Source: Actinomortierella ambigua
Taxonomy: Eukaryota > Mortierellomycota > Mortierellomycetes > Mortierellales > Mortierellaceae
Reading direction: 5' to 3'
DNA: 64,000 bases
Assembly: GCA_016098155.1 (NCBI GenBank)
Contig: JAAAJB010000054.1
Span: forward strand, 1-64,000
Part shown: positions 22,801-36,285 of the stretch, one piece after another
Position numbering within the stretch: position 1 is the first letter of the stretch
Layout: the number at the start of each line of letters is the position of its first letter
Notes under the pieces: generated by a model
What the model was told of the DNA's origin: nothing
Seen by the model: only the letters and a program-made list of their open reading frames with translations
The model's database searches: none
Position numbers and translations under genes: made by a program

Positions 22801-24679
22801 GAAGAATGGCGGCAAAATGACCCTTGCAAGTAAGTGTGACGTTTCTTGGAGAGAGAGAGAGAGAGAGAGAGAAGGTGAGGAAGTGGACTCAATAATGTCG
22901 CGCAGTGTCCTGATCAATATCTTGGTTCATTATTTATTTATATTTTGATCGATAGTGGTTCGAGAGACAGCCTTTGTGAAACAGCGACGAAGGACTCTCT
23001 TGATCTTGACCGTGTATACCCTATTAGTCCGATACTGCTCATTCGACTTCTTTCTGGTGCTGCTGTTTGCTAGCAACTGCGGCATGCTGTTTTTGATGAA
23101 GAATTCCGGTCGGATGAATGTCAATATGGCAAAGCGAGCTGTTCGACAGCGTGTTGGCTGGGCACGGCAGTGGGCCGGTAGCATCTTCCGTCGTGGCAAC
23201 AACACCAACAACACCAACAACGGCAACGGCAACGGCACCGCTTCTCCAAGCGGCAGCCAAGGACAACAGGCACAACCTCAACAATCGCAATCAAGCAGCA
23301 TGACCTACCAAACAACAACCACAACGACCACAACAATAGCTCCCACAGGAGCCGGTGGTAGCAGCAGTCATGGCACAGGCGTTGGAACTTCGGTCCGGGG
23401 ACTCGAGTCGCCAACGCTACTTCAGGACCAAGAAGCTACATCAAGCTCACCGCCTACCAAACGTAAAGGTCTCTTTGCGCGAAGAATGGGTCTCGGAGGT
23501 GGTAACAACAGCAACAACAACAATGGCAACAACAACAGCAGCAACAGCCACAGCAACAGCCACAGCAACAACAATAATAATAACAGCGGCAATAATACCA
23601 CACCAAATGCTAGCCAAACGCTGCTTCATGATGGAGCTTCGACTATGACAGGAGCACCTTCGACCACCACCCCCAAGAGGCGTTTCTTTAAGCGGGGGGC
23701 CCAGCCCCGATCTAATACGGTGGTTGTGGCACCCACACCAACATCTGCAGCTCTCCATCAATCACTAGGTGGGCCTCGTTCGACCCTGTCATCACCATCC
23801 AAAGCGTACCTATCGATCGCTGGCCCTTCGGCGTCAGCGCCACCACTTCGCTCACAGACATTGAACGTTACCTCCTCGGCCTCTGGGTCGGCCACCCACC
23901 TGGTGCCGAGCCGTCCATTCTCACCCAAGGTGCCTGGTCACGCAGCCGCGCCGCCGACGGCAGGCGCCACGAGCACAAACACGGCGGGGCCAGCTCTGGC
24001 GCCTCCGACATCAATTGCTGGAGGAATTATTGGTGCTCGAAAGAACTCTGTGCCCACGACGCCGACCAGTGCCATGGTGACAGGAGGACTTGTTGTACCG
24101 ATGCGTCAAGCCTCGCCATTGCCAAGCCCTATCCCGATCCCGATCTCAGTGACGCCAATTGCGATGAACAGCGCGGGAGGTACTGTTCCATCAATGGAGG
24201 TCAAGGATACGATGGTCATGATGGACCCATCATCGACCACGACGTCTTTGGCGTGGATGGGCTACTCTAACTCCATGCCGGCTATCATGCCATCTGGAAT
24301 GCCTCCACGACCGTCCATCTCGTCGTCGATTGTGGATGGGAGTGTTCATGGTAGCCATTACAATAGCAGCAGCAGTGGCAGCAGCAGCAGTGGCAGCATG
24401 AAGAATGGATCGGCGCCCCGGTCGCCCAGTATGACGCCTGCACCAACGATGCCAGCATCTGGTATTCGCAAAGGAAGCTCTGCGGGATTGGAAGAAGTGT
24501 TGATCAGGACGTCAGCCAGTCCTCCATCATCATTGTCGTCGTCGGCTTCGAAGGAGCATGAATTTGGAAGCAGTTCAGCTGCTATGGCTTACAATGTGCG
24601 GTTTGGACCCGCCCTGGCAGCGGATGAGCTCATGTATCCTGTCTCCAGCATCCTAGCCGAAGGCATGGATGGGCTTTAA
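18820..24679 (+). CDS. Membrane-anchored low-complexity protein, four exons
   Basis: Exons 18820-18976, 20897-21036, 21749-22829 and 22956-24679 join in consistent phase (1, 0, 1) to give 1033 residues. Exons 1-2 encode a conserved-looking folded start (LIGVLLRGRSSWKALAETDY; LLQDELEYLTVMARQAIVGK). Exon 3 has a Glu/Asp run, Ser/His/Pro-rich parts and a second conserved-looking patch (SSWMWWTGSPFVDALVNWVE; LLDIPLQFIAMLTYPEPDA). Exon 4 opens with a hydrophobic region at about 472-507 (TLLILTVYTLLV, then FDFFLVLLFASNCGMLF), long enough for one or two membrane helices. A disordered tail rich in Asn, Thr, Ser, Gly and Pro follows. Intron 1 is 1,920 nt, very long for a fungus, so a further small exon could be hidden there. 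No known family is recognised; I infer an integral membrane protein with long disordered cytosolic arms. Confidence 0.72.
19795..19840. repeat. (CT)n microsatellite in intron 1
   Basis: An interrupted CT tract inside the 1.9-kb first intron of the membrane-protein gene. Confidence 0.85.
22849..22871. repeat. (GA)n microsatellite just after a 5' splice site
   Basis: A GA tract starting about 20 nt after the donor of intron 3 (gtaagt at 22830) of the membrane-protein gene. Confidence 0.92.
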
Positions 24680-25852
24680 GACACCAAGCAGTCTTTTCTT
24701 CCTCTCTTTGTAATTTTGTCCTCTCCTTCTCGCTCCTCCTCACCAGAGCACCCTAAAAAAATGTTTGGGGACAGCAACCATTGCGTCACAACCATGTTCA
24801 CAGTACGATACAAAAAGTTTTTTGCCTTTTTTTCCCGTCATTCATCATAGAAAAACAACAACACACGAAACACGCCCGTCTAGACTTTCCTCCACTATCC
24901 ATCCTACAACGCCACGCCTGTTTGCCATCCTCGTCACAAACCCCTTGTAATATACTACCTCTTGTAAAACTCTACCTTCACAATTGGGAGAACAACTTGT
25001 TCGCTTCTATGGGTGGATGTGGTTTCAGAAGTAACGTGCAACATGCATTATCGTGTTCTTGGGATGGAAAAACAAAGAAATGTGGGGTGAGAATGGAAAG
25101 CTGTAGCACTTGTTTGAGGTGAGGTGGGATGGGATAGTTGAATAGAGTGGGCTGATATGATCAATGGCTCCTTCTAGGTATGAGTATGGTCGGAGGGTTT
25201 GTCGACTGACGAGGTGGAGAGTGGATGGATGCCAACCATCTGGAACATTGGGAGAGCAGCCAAGGAGGCACATTTAGCGCACGCAACACACACAAATAGA
25301 AGCACCCGAGACTGGACTCTCTTCCCTGCAGCAGAGAGAGTGTGAGAGGAAAAGAAGCGGGAGGAGAGACGAGAAGGGCGGTCATTTATAACTCGGGCTA
25401 TCCGAAGAGCAAGACAGTACCTTTCTGATCGGTGCACGGCACCGCGATAGTCCGTCAGAGTTTTGTTGTTTTTCCATTAGGTCGGATGTTCAAAAGCCAA
25501 AGAGCGGTAGACGTTCTCACATGTAGGGAATTATTGATTGTCTCTTTCCGAAGGCATGGTATGAATGTGTGTATGAGGCTGCAGCCTCTTTCGTGTTTCT
25601 CTGCCCCTCTCTCTTCTCGCCCCCACCCCGCCCCTCACTCTCAGCCACCCAATGATCGCCCTGATCCGCCAGATCAGGCCATTTTTTGTTTGTGTTTCTC
25701 AGACATTTGAGTGATGGCCCTGAATTTCTCGTAAAGTTCAGCCCGCCCAAACACCGAAAGTGGCCTGACTCGCTCTGTCCAGCACTCTCACTCCACTCGC
25801 TTTGGGATCTTCCCTTGCGTATTTGGGTTCACTGCTGGCTGGGTCGGGCTTC

Positions 25853-25870
25853 ACGGACGGACGGACGGAC
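25853..25870. repeat. (ACGG)n tetranucleotide repeat
   Basis: Four and a half ACGG units immediately upstream of the TATA-like element of ERG1. Confidence 0.9.
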
Positions 25871-25873
25871 CTT

Positions 25874-25879
25874 TATAAA
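25874..25879 (+). promoter_or_regulatory. TATA box, putative ERG1 core promoter
   Basis: TATAAA within the palindromic ctttataaag, about 270 bp before the ERG1 start codon, followed by a pyrimidine-rich leader. The spacing allows a transcription start near 25905 and a long 5' UTR. Assigned by motif and position only. Confidence 0.4.
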
Positions 25880-26142
25880 GTACAGACTCGCTCATCGACT
25901 TCCGCTTCTTGCATTCCTCATTCTCATCAACAAGCTACTCATCACTTTTGGGCCCTCATCACCCCCCGGCCAACATAGTTTTTGTACAGCCCCCCCCCTT
26001 TTCCTCCTATCGGCCGAAATTAAAGACACAAAAAACTCACTCCACCCCCCTCCAGCAACGTTTCTTCAGGAACAAGCCGAACAACAGCTCGTCCCCCTTT
26101 CCTTCTTACCTACGCATCTGACATTTCTCTTACACAACTACC

Positions 26143-28173
<2,031 letters not shown>

Positions 28174-28180
28174 ATGAAAG

Positions 28181-28182
<2 letters not shown>

Positions 28183-28215
<33 letters not shown>
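28183..28215. repeat. (GA)n microsatellite in the ERG1 3' UTR
   Basis: A pure AG dinucleotide run starting ten bases after the ERG1 stop codon. Confidence 0.95.
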
Positions 28216-28218
<3 letters not shown>

Positions 28219-28843
28219 GGAAGGAGGGAAGGAAGGAAGACGAGGAGAAAGATAACATGTATAATACTGCAATCCTACACACTAAAACATCACATCATTA
28301 TATAAAAACGAATCCATCAGCCTTAAACCCTGCAGATCACCGTGTCCAGGAAGACACGGTGTATAGATTGATAGAGGGATCGGGAAATGGTTGGTACTGG
28401 ATTGAAGATACGGGGAAGTGTCGGTGGCTGGCACCACAAAATAGTTTCCCCTGCTTTCTTTTCGTTTCTTCTTTTCATTTCTTTACACACGTACACACAC
28501 ACAAGGTACCCTGCAGAAAAAAAAAACATTGAACCCAATTGACATTCTTGACAAGCTCTGAACTCGTCGTCTCGATCCCTGATTACTTGAACCCCACCAT
28601 AGGTACCTAGCACTTGGCAGAACGTGTCTGGCCCGCTGTCCAGCCCCGCACCATTTTGTAACATTATTCCGCTCATCCACAGGAGCCTTTCTGCAGAGTA
28701 AAATATCCTTCAGACGCATGCGGAAGAGGAAGGGGGCAGGGACCTTGAAACAATTAGAGGCAGGATTTTTTTTCCAGTGTGAAGATGTTATGAAAAGCAA
28801 GATTGTCTTTAGAACAAGACGAGATGGGAACCTTTAATAGGTA

Positions 28844-29950
28844 CTATTCTTCTGTGTCTTCAACATCACTGACATCCAGGTCTGGCTGTTTCAATAGCTT
28901 CTCCTTTCGCCTGAAGAGTTTCTGAACAAATGCTCCGCACTTCTTTAAAAACCTCTTCGTAACCTCCTTCTCCAGAGCAGGAAGTTTGCTGTCCAATATA
29001 TTCCTCCACGTCATTGTCCTATCAACCTCCTTTGACAGATATGTCAATTCACAGCGCAAATTATCGAGCAGCATTTCATAGTGGTCCCAGTCACTACTCT
29101 GACGATCGTATTGGCGCTGTTCATGAAGAAGGTCTTCCATCTTGTTATGGCTCTCCCTGATTTTCTCGTGGAGGGCATCCACAATGGCATCCTGCGATTG
29201 AATCAGCTGGTACCTTGCAATGAAATATGCTCCAGTACTGGTAACTGCAGCAAATGGGTCCACCGACATTTCTGGAAGATATTCTTGAAAGTGTACAATT
29301 TCGATTTTCGAGAAGGTGTATATAGTGTACAGAATAGATCAGTAATAGATAGAAACTTTTCTCCTCAACTGTAATGTGAAAGAAAAAATAAGACTTACAG
29401 GAAATGAAAGTTTTGTTGGGCGGTTGTGCAGGTCTTCTGTGAGCGTTCCTGTAAGCTTTCTTGAGGGGGGTCTGTGGTAATTTGGCAATGACTTTGCAAA
29501 GGATGTCGATTGTTTGGAGGTTCTTGCGATAGGACCTTGGGTTCGCCGAGGATGATTTCGGAGGTGCTGCTGACGTGAGATGCTTGGGAAACCAAACTAA
29601 GAGAGCGGGGAGACGTGGTCTATGATCTGGGCTAGAGGCTCGAAAGGTTCAGGGGCAGGGCGCTCAAGGGTGCCGTGGATGGAGTTCTCAATGAGGTGGA
29701 TACGGTCAATGAGAGCGCAGAAGGCTTCGTCGTCTTCGGAGTTAATGTCACCAGATAGCTGAGCTGAAGATCGGCGCGGGCGAGCACTTCGTACTTGTTC
29801 TGTAGGAGGAGGTGATGCGAGGATGACGGTCGACTTGCATAATAGAGTGATAGAGCAAAGTGAGCGCAGTGCAATTGTACTGTGTGTTGTTCTGGGATTT
29901 ACAGGTAAACAACAGGTAGATATGATCCTGCCGTAGAAAACGACTTACTT
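28844..29950 (-). pseudogene. Frameshifted gene of unknown family
   Basis: On the minus strand, protein-like sequence continues across this interval but changes frame repeatedly. Read 5' to 3' the segments are NKYEVLARADLQLSYL; DINSEDDEAFCALIDRIHLI through LERPAPEPFEPL to a TAG; VSQASHVSSTSEIILGEPKV; NLQTIDILCKVIAKLPQ and LKKAYRNAHRR; then, after a donor-like gtaagt near 29399, an open 141-codon frame (28844-29269, MSVDPFAAVTSTGAYFIARY, Lys/Glu-rich coiled-coil-like helices, acidic end). A possible earlier exon (29951-30131) ends at gtaagt. No simple splicing joins these frames. Either the gene is decayed or several base errors exist. The family is unknown. Confidence 0.5.
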
Positions 29951-30131
29951 GGTTTTGAAGATACGGTTGGAGGGGGGTTTTTTTGCAGGTAGGGAAAGAG
30001 TGGGAAACCATTGCAGACTTGAAGGTACTTATGCAAAGTTCAAGGTCGCATAAGTTGCTCCACAGTTTTTCCACATCAGTAGGAGCAACATGGGTAAATG
30101 GGTTTATGTACAACACCTTCTTGTCGCACAA

Positions 30132-31382
30132 AGATTTTTCAGGATGCCTTGTGCCCTGCCTTTCACCCTAGTCTTGCGCCTTAGCCTTGTGCTTTGCCTG
30201 TTGCTTAGCCATAAGCTCTTGCTTGATCTACTATATCTTTGGAAATTTCAGAAAGTTCCTTTACGGCCACATGGAGAAAATTTCAAGGGAGCAGGGGAAA
30301 ATTCGAGGATATGGTAGGGCAAGATGAGCCTTTGCTTTGCCTTCGGCTGCCCATCATTCAGTGGCACTGCTCGCCCGTGAACTATGATTTGTCTTAAGGT
30401 TAGGGAGTGGGCTAAGGAGTTGTTTTTCTGATGGATGCGCAGTACGGCAAAACAATCGAGTAGCTGGTTAAAGTATATCGTCTGTCCTTTATCTTCGTTT
30501 CTTTTATATTACAAGACGGTTGTATGCAGTTTTAACTACTGTAGATGGATGGTATATGGTACTTGGGAAGAGTCGAAGAGACTGGTCCTTAGGTCAGCTG
30601 GAACGCCGACTCTCCATAGTAGAGATGCTTGCAATCGTAGGAGGGGCAAGACCCTTCCTTACCGCCGACAGAGCTCATATAGCCAGAGCGACTGCTCTAA
30701 AAAGCCGGTTAGCCGCAGGTGTTCGATCAGACACCCTATCATGTGCCCTTTGTTTACATGGAAATGTGCATGGGCGTTAAGAGCAACCTTTTTGACTCCC
30801 ATTTGCGAGCCGCTTGATGGAGGCGACATTCGGAGCTGTCCAAGGTTGAGGGACACATCGAGGAGGGACGACCTTTGACGCATTTCACAGCTACTCCAAT
30901 CGGTCATGACGAGATTGAACAGTGGGCCGGCCAGAATCGCACCACACGAATGATCGGCAACTGGACCCGCTGGGATTGGGGAGATTCACGCAAAGAAGTC
31001 GCGGAGCATATCCAGGAGTTTCCAAGAACAATTATCGACTTTGCACTCGTCAAGACACGAACACAGTGATCAACTGACTGACTGGTTCAGTCAAAGGCGT
31101 GAGCGCCCTCTCTCACGATCTGGACCAAGTGGGGGGGGGCCTCTAGAGGATGCGGATACTCAGATGTCCCAGGTCGACTTTATCACCCCACACAGACCAG
31201 TTACTACGCATGAGCTTAATCACGGATTGTTCCCTTGCGGGTTTATGCTGCCATTCAAGAGCTGTTTCAAGATAGTTGCGGTGATATGTAGAATTGGAGA
31301 AAGTTGCAAACAAAAATTTATTGTTGTGTTCTGCCCTTACACCAAAAAAAAGGTGGCCATTGCTGTTGTTATTGCCGCAAGG
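30132..31382. other. Gene-poor stretch
   Basis: Several short open frames on both strands. A 64-codon plus-strand frame at 30875-31069 (HDEIEQWAGQNRTTRMIGNW, then DSRKEVAEHIQEFPRT) looks protein-like and may be a gene fragment, but it has no supporting exon structure. Nothing else is recognised. Confidence 0.35.
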
Positions 31383-31814
31383 CTACGGTGCATACTGATT
31401 GTCATCCCAAAGTTCGGCGCTGGAAGCTTGGGCGTAAAAGCCTTGTGTTGCCGCGTCAAAATGCTTCACCTCGAAGTCGTCATTGTCGTCCGCAGTGAGG
31501 AAGCAATGGCCCTCGCTACCACAGTCTGTAATCGAGTCCCAGGTGTGGTGCTCTCCTGGAGAAATGACTTCGCCATTCTGGGCCACGTAAACAACATCAT
31601 CCCTCCTCGTATGATATCTAACATTGAATCGGATATCACGGAGGGTCTCGTTGAAGACTGTGAAACTGCACGTCTCATCGTCTTTCCAGTCAAGGAAGAG
31701 CCTGGCGATAAGTCGTTCGCCGGGATCTGCATTAGAGTCGATAATAAACTTTGCACGATCGTTATTATCATGTTCCGAGTCAAGGGTGGAGCCCTTATGC
31801 CAAAGCAAGGTCAT
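31383..31814 (-). CDS. Small orphan protein, 143 residues
   Basis: A single exon with a good start context (cccaccATGA) and a CA-rich leader typical of expressed fungal genes. The product (MTLLWHKGSTLDSEHDNNDR at the start) is hydrophilic, without signal peptide or membrane segment. Alternating short hydrophobic/polar stretches (CSFTVFNETLRDIRFNVRY, DDVVYVAQNGEVISPGEHHT) suggest a compact beta-rich fold, and three Cys are present. The family is not recognised. The opposite strand carries a longer open frame (31041-32090), which I judge to be the shadow because its translation is of mixed composition without domains and this strand has the better start context. Confidence 0.55.
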   Translation of the reverse strand: MTLLWHKGSTLDSEHDNNDRAKFIIDSNADPGERLIARLFLDWKDDETCSFTVFNETLRDIRFNVRYHTRRDDVVYVAQNGEVISPGEHHTWDSITDCGSEGHCFLTADDNDDFEVKHFDAATQGFYAQASSAELWDDNQYAP

Positions 31815-33295
31815 GGTGGGTTGACGGTTGGAGGTTGTTGTGTGCCAGGAAAAATCTTGTATGGAATGAATGGTTTACAGATGCAGGTGCGGAGTAAGAG
31901 ATATGGCGGGGGACATAGGAGTGAGGTGAGGAGGAAAGAAGAGGAAGGCAGAGATCAATTGAGCAGCAAGTGTTTAATTTTTATAGAGACCTTTCACGTC
32001 CTACCATATGGTCATGAGAGTGTTGCAAGAGGCACTAGCCAGCATCAAGGGGCATGTGTGCGCTTGGAAGGCGGCCTGAGCGTCTATTGATTTGTCTCTC
32101 CTTTGACCATGGCACTTCTGACAGTTTCGCCAGTACCGCAGTAGGTTACTTCGTTTGGCCATCATAATCGTCTGCCGGGGAATATTGCTCCTGTACTCCA
32201 CAATCATGAATTCCAGGAACTATCCTTCCCCTTCTTTTACTCTCTCCTTTTACTGACAAATACCATATTTAATTGAAAATATCTTGGGACACATTCAAGA
32301 TATGACGAAGAGAGTCTAAGGTCAAAACAAGGAAAGGCTCGGCTATGTACCCTTGTCTTCGCGCGTCTGGCCACACCCAACTCCAGCGAAACGTGCCCTC
32401 TTCATACTCTTGGCTCATAACATTTCCTCCTTCCATGTTATGGAACTTGTGCATTATTCACCAGTCCGTGATCAGCTGATCAGTTGCTCTGGTCATTGCC
32501 CTAATTATGGGATCGAGGCCATTGGCGATAGGGATGTCCATGCTCACTTGACTTACCTATACCGTTGCCCATCGCACTAGCTTAGAGTCTCTATGATTCG
32601 GGACTGAAGAGGAGGGATGGAGAAGAGGGGGGGGGACACGCGAAGGAGTTCGAGATAACTCAGAGTACGATGGGAGTCAAGCCATAGAAAGGGAAGGGAG
32701 CACGCACATGACTGTCGTAGCTTATTTTATTACATTGCACATCTCTCATTTATAGCCTTTTGTACCTGTTAATTCATGGGTGTACTCCTTGAATTGCCCT
32801 CATTGACTGCACCTTGTAACGACTCATTCACTCCATACCTCGCCTCATGTAACACAAACGACGGTAGGCCATTCAATGCACAAATTGTTATATTCCGTCA
32901 TGGGCGCCCGCGTCTTCTTCCTGCAGAAGTCGGCTCCCTGCGCCCTTATGGATCTTAGAGTACGACCCGTCCTCACGTACGAGCATTTTCATCTTGGCAG
33001 GCGGCTCGGCATAGAGCTAAAGGTGATAGATCTAGGTCAGTGACGCCAAGATATCGACGAGGATTTGAAGGCCATGCCTCGGAGTGACAAGCGCTGCCGT
33101 ATGACCTCGCCGCATCCTCTACTCCTCCTTCCACCGGCGTGGACGCCCACACCTCGTTCTCATCCCTGTCGACGCCGTCGCCACCGTCGCCACCGTCAGC
33201 GACAGCGGCAACAGCGACGATAAGGGCCGAAAGAAGCACGGTCGCGATAAGGAGGAGAACTATGACGACGACGAGGGGGAAATTAGGTGCTTTCA
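31815..33295. other. Gene-poor stretch
   Basis: Short open frames on both strands without recognisable domains. A minus-strand segment at 32001-32207 encodes a basic Cys-containing peptide (RSNLLRYWRNCQKCHGQRR) that could be a fragment of a mobile-element protein, but I cannot support this. Confidence 0.3.
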
Positions 33296-33989
33296 AGAAA
33301 CCAAGGATCACAATCAGGTTCTTGGACAAGGACGACGACGACGGGGTGTTCCTCGATGGTCTCGGCCTTTTGTTGCCGAGCTCAGGGGTGTCGAGCGCGG
33401 CCACCTTTAGCCCAGAGTACGAGCACCTCTTTGGCACAAACTTCGAATGTGCGTTCAAGTTCGACTCGGTATCCGCGCCATCTCTTTGCTAGCCGCTGCT
33501 TCCTGCTTCTTCGCTACTTCCTCCTGCCTCCTTGCTGGCACCACCTGCATCCCCGTTGCTGCCACCTGTTTCTTCGCTGGCGCCCCCCCCCCATGGTCAA
33601 GCGGGGACGTGAGGGTGATTCAGACACCACGCTCGGGAGCAGCAAACGCTTTTGTCTGAGTTCACCGCCTCCTCTGCTCTCCCCTCCACCGGCATGGTCG
33701 CCCACACCTCGCTCTCCCTCCCTGTAGGTGCCCTCGACTCCTTTGCCTCCGTCGCCACCACGTCCATTCACGAGCGTGCCGTATACGTACGATTTAGGCG
33801 CCAGCATCCTGGGTATGCGGCCATTTGCTATTGCTACCCCTGCCCCTAGCTACTTTACTCGGCTATTAGCAAATCGCAGGACCTAAATATCAACCAGAAC
33901 TAGCGCAGTACCTTTGAACATCCAGAATAAATTTGTATTTGCAATATTAGACGCGTTGAGTTCGTGATATGACCTCTATCGCTTGGCTT
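33296..33989 (+). repeat. Diverged repeat unit, copy A
   Basis: Two blocks match copy B at 36286-36882 in the same orientation. The first (about 33296-33385) encodes RITIRFLDKDDDDG then LGLLLP, inside an open frame running 33139-33492. The second (about 33841-33989) is non-coding and includes the shared stretch ataaatttg, then agacgcgttg, then ctctatcgcttggct. The first block keeps a similar peptide in both copies, so the unit may be a gene with its 3' UTR, or a non-autonomous element with coding remains. Confidence 0.6.
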
Positions 33990-34355
33990 TTAAAATTGAA
34001 AAAAAATTGCGGGGTATTGTGCGTTGTCGTGCATGAAGACCAAGTGGAAAAGAAAGGGAGAGGGGGTTGATTAGGCTTCAAGTCTACGCAAACGTGAATC
34101 TGGGATGAGCCCAAAAAAAGAAGTAGAAGAAAAGGAAGAGAAGGAGGAGTAAGGAACGAAGGAATGAGAGAACCAAAACAAAATGGCGAACATGTCGTGT
34201 AGCTTGATGTTTCATTCCTACCCCATTCTTCGAAAAATTCATGATGGAAATAAGTTTGTGCTCTTTCTCTGAACAGAGGCTGAGGGTTGGGAAAAGGACA
34301 CGCCGTCGGCACATCGATACTTGTTCAAGATTTACAAGAGGAAGAGAGAGACGAA

Positions 34356-34652
34356 TCAAAAGGATACGCGCTGTGTAGCTACATTGGCAGGGCGCACGCT
34401 CGTATCTCTTCTCTGAAGCGTCATATCGACAGCTATGAAAAACAAATGGACACAGTCCCACGTGTCTCTCGATCTCACGACCTGTGTCAGTGCTGGGGAA
34501 GAGCTGTTAACAGAGATATCCAATAGGTCAGAAACTACTGCCACTCTGTGCGCCTTGGATGTGGGTTGTGGATAAGCGTAGAGTGTACGGTCATCATCAT
34601 GCTTGACAGCAACCAGGGTCAGGGCATTACTTCCGATAACGTGCCTGGCCAT
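34356..34652 (-). CDS. Possible small gene or gene fragment
   Basis: From an ATG at 34652 the frame reads MARHVIGSNALTLVAVKHDD, then TLYAYPQPTSKAHRVAVVSD and LLDISVNS, which is protein-like. The rest up to the stop at 34356 is less so, and an acceptor-like sequence (actgacacag, around 34480) suggests an intron after LLDISVNS and continuation in another frame. No family is recognised. It may be another decayed copy in this gene-poor region. Confidence 0.25.
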   Translation of the reverse strand: MARHVIGSNALTLVAVKHDDDRTLYAYPQPTSKAHRVAVVSDLLDISVNSSSPALTQVVRSRDTWDCVHLFFIAVDMTLQRRDTSVRPANVATQRVSF

Positions 34653-34990
34653 GGTAGCGATATGCCTGGTGACCGCATGTGAGTGAGATGGGTGACGAAA
34701 AAAAGAGCAAGTTCCTTGGAACCATTTTATGGGAGAACGGAGTGATGGCAATGTAGATCACCGATCATCTGTCCTGATCGACAAGGAATCGCGCGTTGAT
34801 TCTCAAGAGCCATACGACAAGAGATTGTGCTTTCCGTTTTTTAATTTGCGAGTTTCTCTCCAAACACCTTCTTCTCCACTCTCTGGCATCTATTATCTCT
34901 CTTTCGCATGTCCCTCCATGCCTCGTCTGGCCTATGGCATGAGGTTTATAAGCTGACGCGATGGGCTATGGTATATGTTGTATATGTTAA

Positions 34991-35945
34991 TCAAGTGGCG
35001 TACGAATGTTCCGTCCATTGCGTATGCTCCTTGTCTGTCAACTGCTTGACTCGAGGATGGACGAGGTATTGCTGAACGATACTGACTTCTCCTGCACAGT
35101 GAAAGCAGAAAAGAGAATGGGGAGTGAGGACCTTAGTGTTAGAGACACAGAAATGAAAAGTATGAAATAAACTAGAAGACTGAAGTAGATATTTACCTTC
35201 CTTAGCAGCAGGCAGGTCCTTGATGATCTTGAGATTCGTTTCAATTGCTAGATGTGGGTTGTTGGGCACGTAGTCGCTGCCACCTAGGACGGCAAGGGCC
35301 GTGAGTCATATGGACGACAAGCCAAGAGCTTCGAGAACGGTGGTCTTTTCATACGGAACATATCGTCGCGATCTGTAAGAGCCGACAGGGCGTCAGAGGA
35401 CGGGAATAGTGCGGTGGAAGAGTAGATCACCATCGCAGGAAACGACCGCGTCGTCTGGCTGGCTGGCACTCTGCGGCGATTTGAACGTCCGACTCCGTCT
35501 CACATAGGACAACGTTTTATCCCTATTCCGCCATGAAACGAACGAATGAGCGGCGTTGATCCACAGGCTAGTGGAATGCCTGTCGAAGGGACTTGTTGTC
35601 GTTTGTGATATGATACTTCCGTATTCTTTGTCGAGCGTTAAGACGCGTATCAGGAATGCGAACGCTCTCGTCGGCCTTCAACAGGGCCTTATGGCGGGCC
35701 AGGTTGCGGAGAGTGCATGTCTGCTCATTCTCCGTGGATGGGTGACCATCGACATAGATGTGCATGTTTTCTTTCTTACCCATTCGGAGTAACCATTGCT
35801 CCAGTTTTGCATGGGCAGCATCAAGATTGGACCCGGAGCCGAAGAAGATGCGGATTGATGTGTTGTGGGTCGGAGATTCGAGAAGGGTCTTGCTGGGGTG
35901 ATATAATTTCCAAGGCTGATATATGGCACCAGTAGGTCACACGAT
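34991..35945 (-). pseudogene. XPG/Rad2 (FEN1-like, PIN fold) nuclease pseudogene
   Basis: Minus-strand sequence aligns by eye with a Rad2-family nuclease: FFGSGSNLDAAHAKLEQWLL, NARQRIRKYHITNDNKSLRQ, ETESDVQIAAE (XPG-I acidic motif), DDAVVSCDGDLLF (metal-binding Asp motif), then LTALAVLGGSDYVPNNPHLA (the LLGSDY motif), and a final exon after an in-frame intron. The frame is broken by stops at 35568-35570, 35523-35525, 35517-35519, 35393-35395 and 35306-35308, and by a shift at a (TGGC)3 repeat (35455-35468) where one extra 4-bp unit moves the frame between the two acidic motifs. Family members cleave branched DNA in repair and replication; this copy cannot make a full protein. Confidence 0.75.
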
Positions 35946-36285
35946 ACGTGTCATGGAAAGTGAAAAAGTATAAATATTCTACACGACGTTCTATCTGTGC
36001 CAAGATCTGTTCTTTGAACTCTTCTTTTAACACCTTGTGTCCCCCTTATTTCGTTTTTACCATCGGTACAAGCCTCCAAGCGAGCTCGTGACGGGGAGGA
36101 TGCCGTTATCGGCACTACTAACGGTGGTTAATCCAGCGACAGCACCTACGACATTAACCACGACGGCCATAGAAATCGTCAAACCTGCGAGGTACGCTAA
36201 CGTCTTACATATGCAATTGCGTCTCGACAACGGCGAACAATACGATGACAAGATCCTCAAGTCTGGAGTGGCACCCCAGCCTCAG

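Larger units (their letters stand above)
24680..26142. other. Intergenic region upstream of ERG1
   Basis: Holds the 3' end of the membrane-protein gene and the promoter and leader of ERG1. It contains an (ACGG)n repeat at 25853-25870 followed at once by a TATA box. Open frames here show no domains. Confidence 0.5.
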
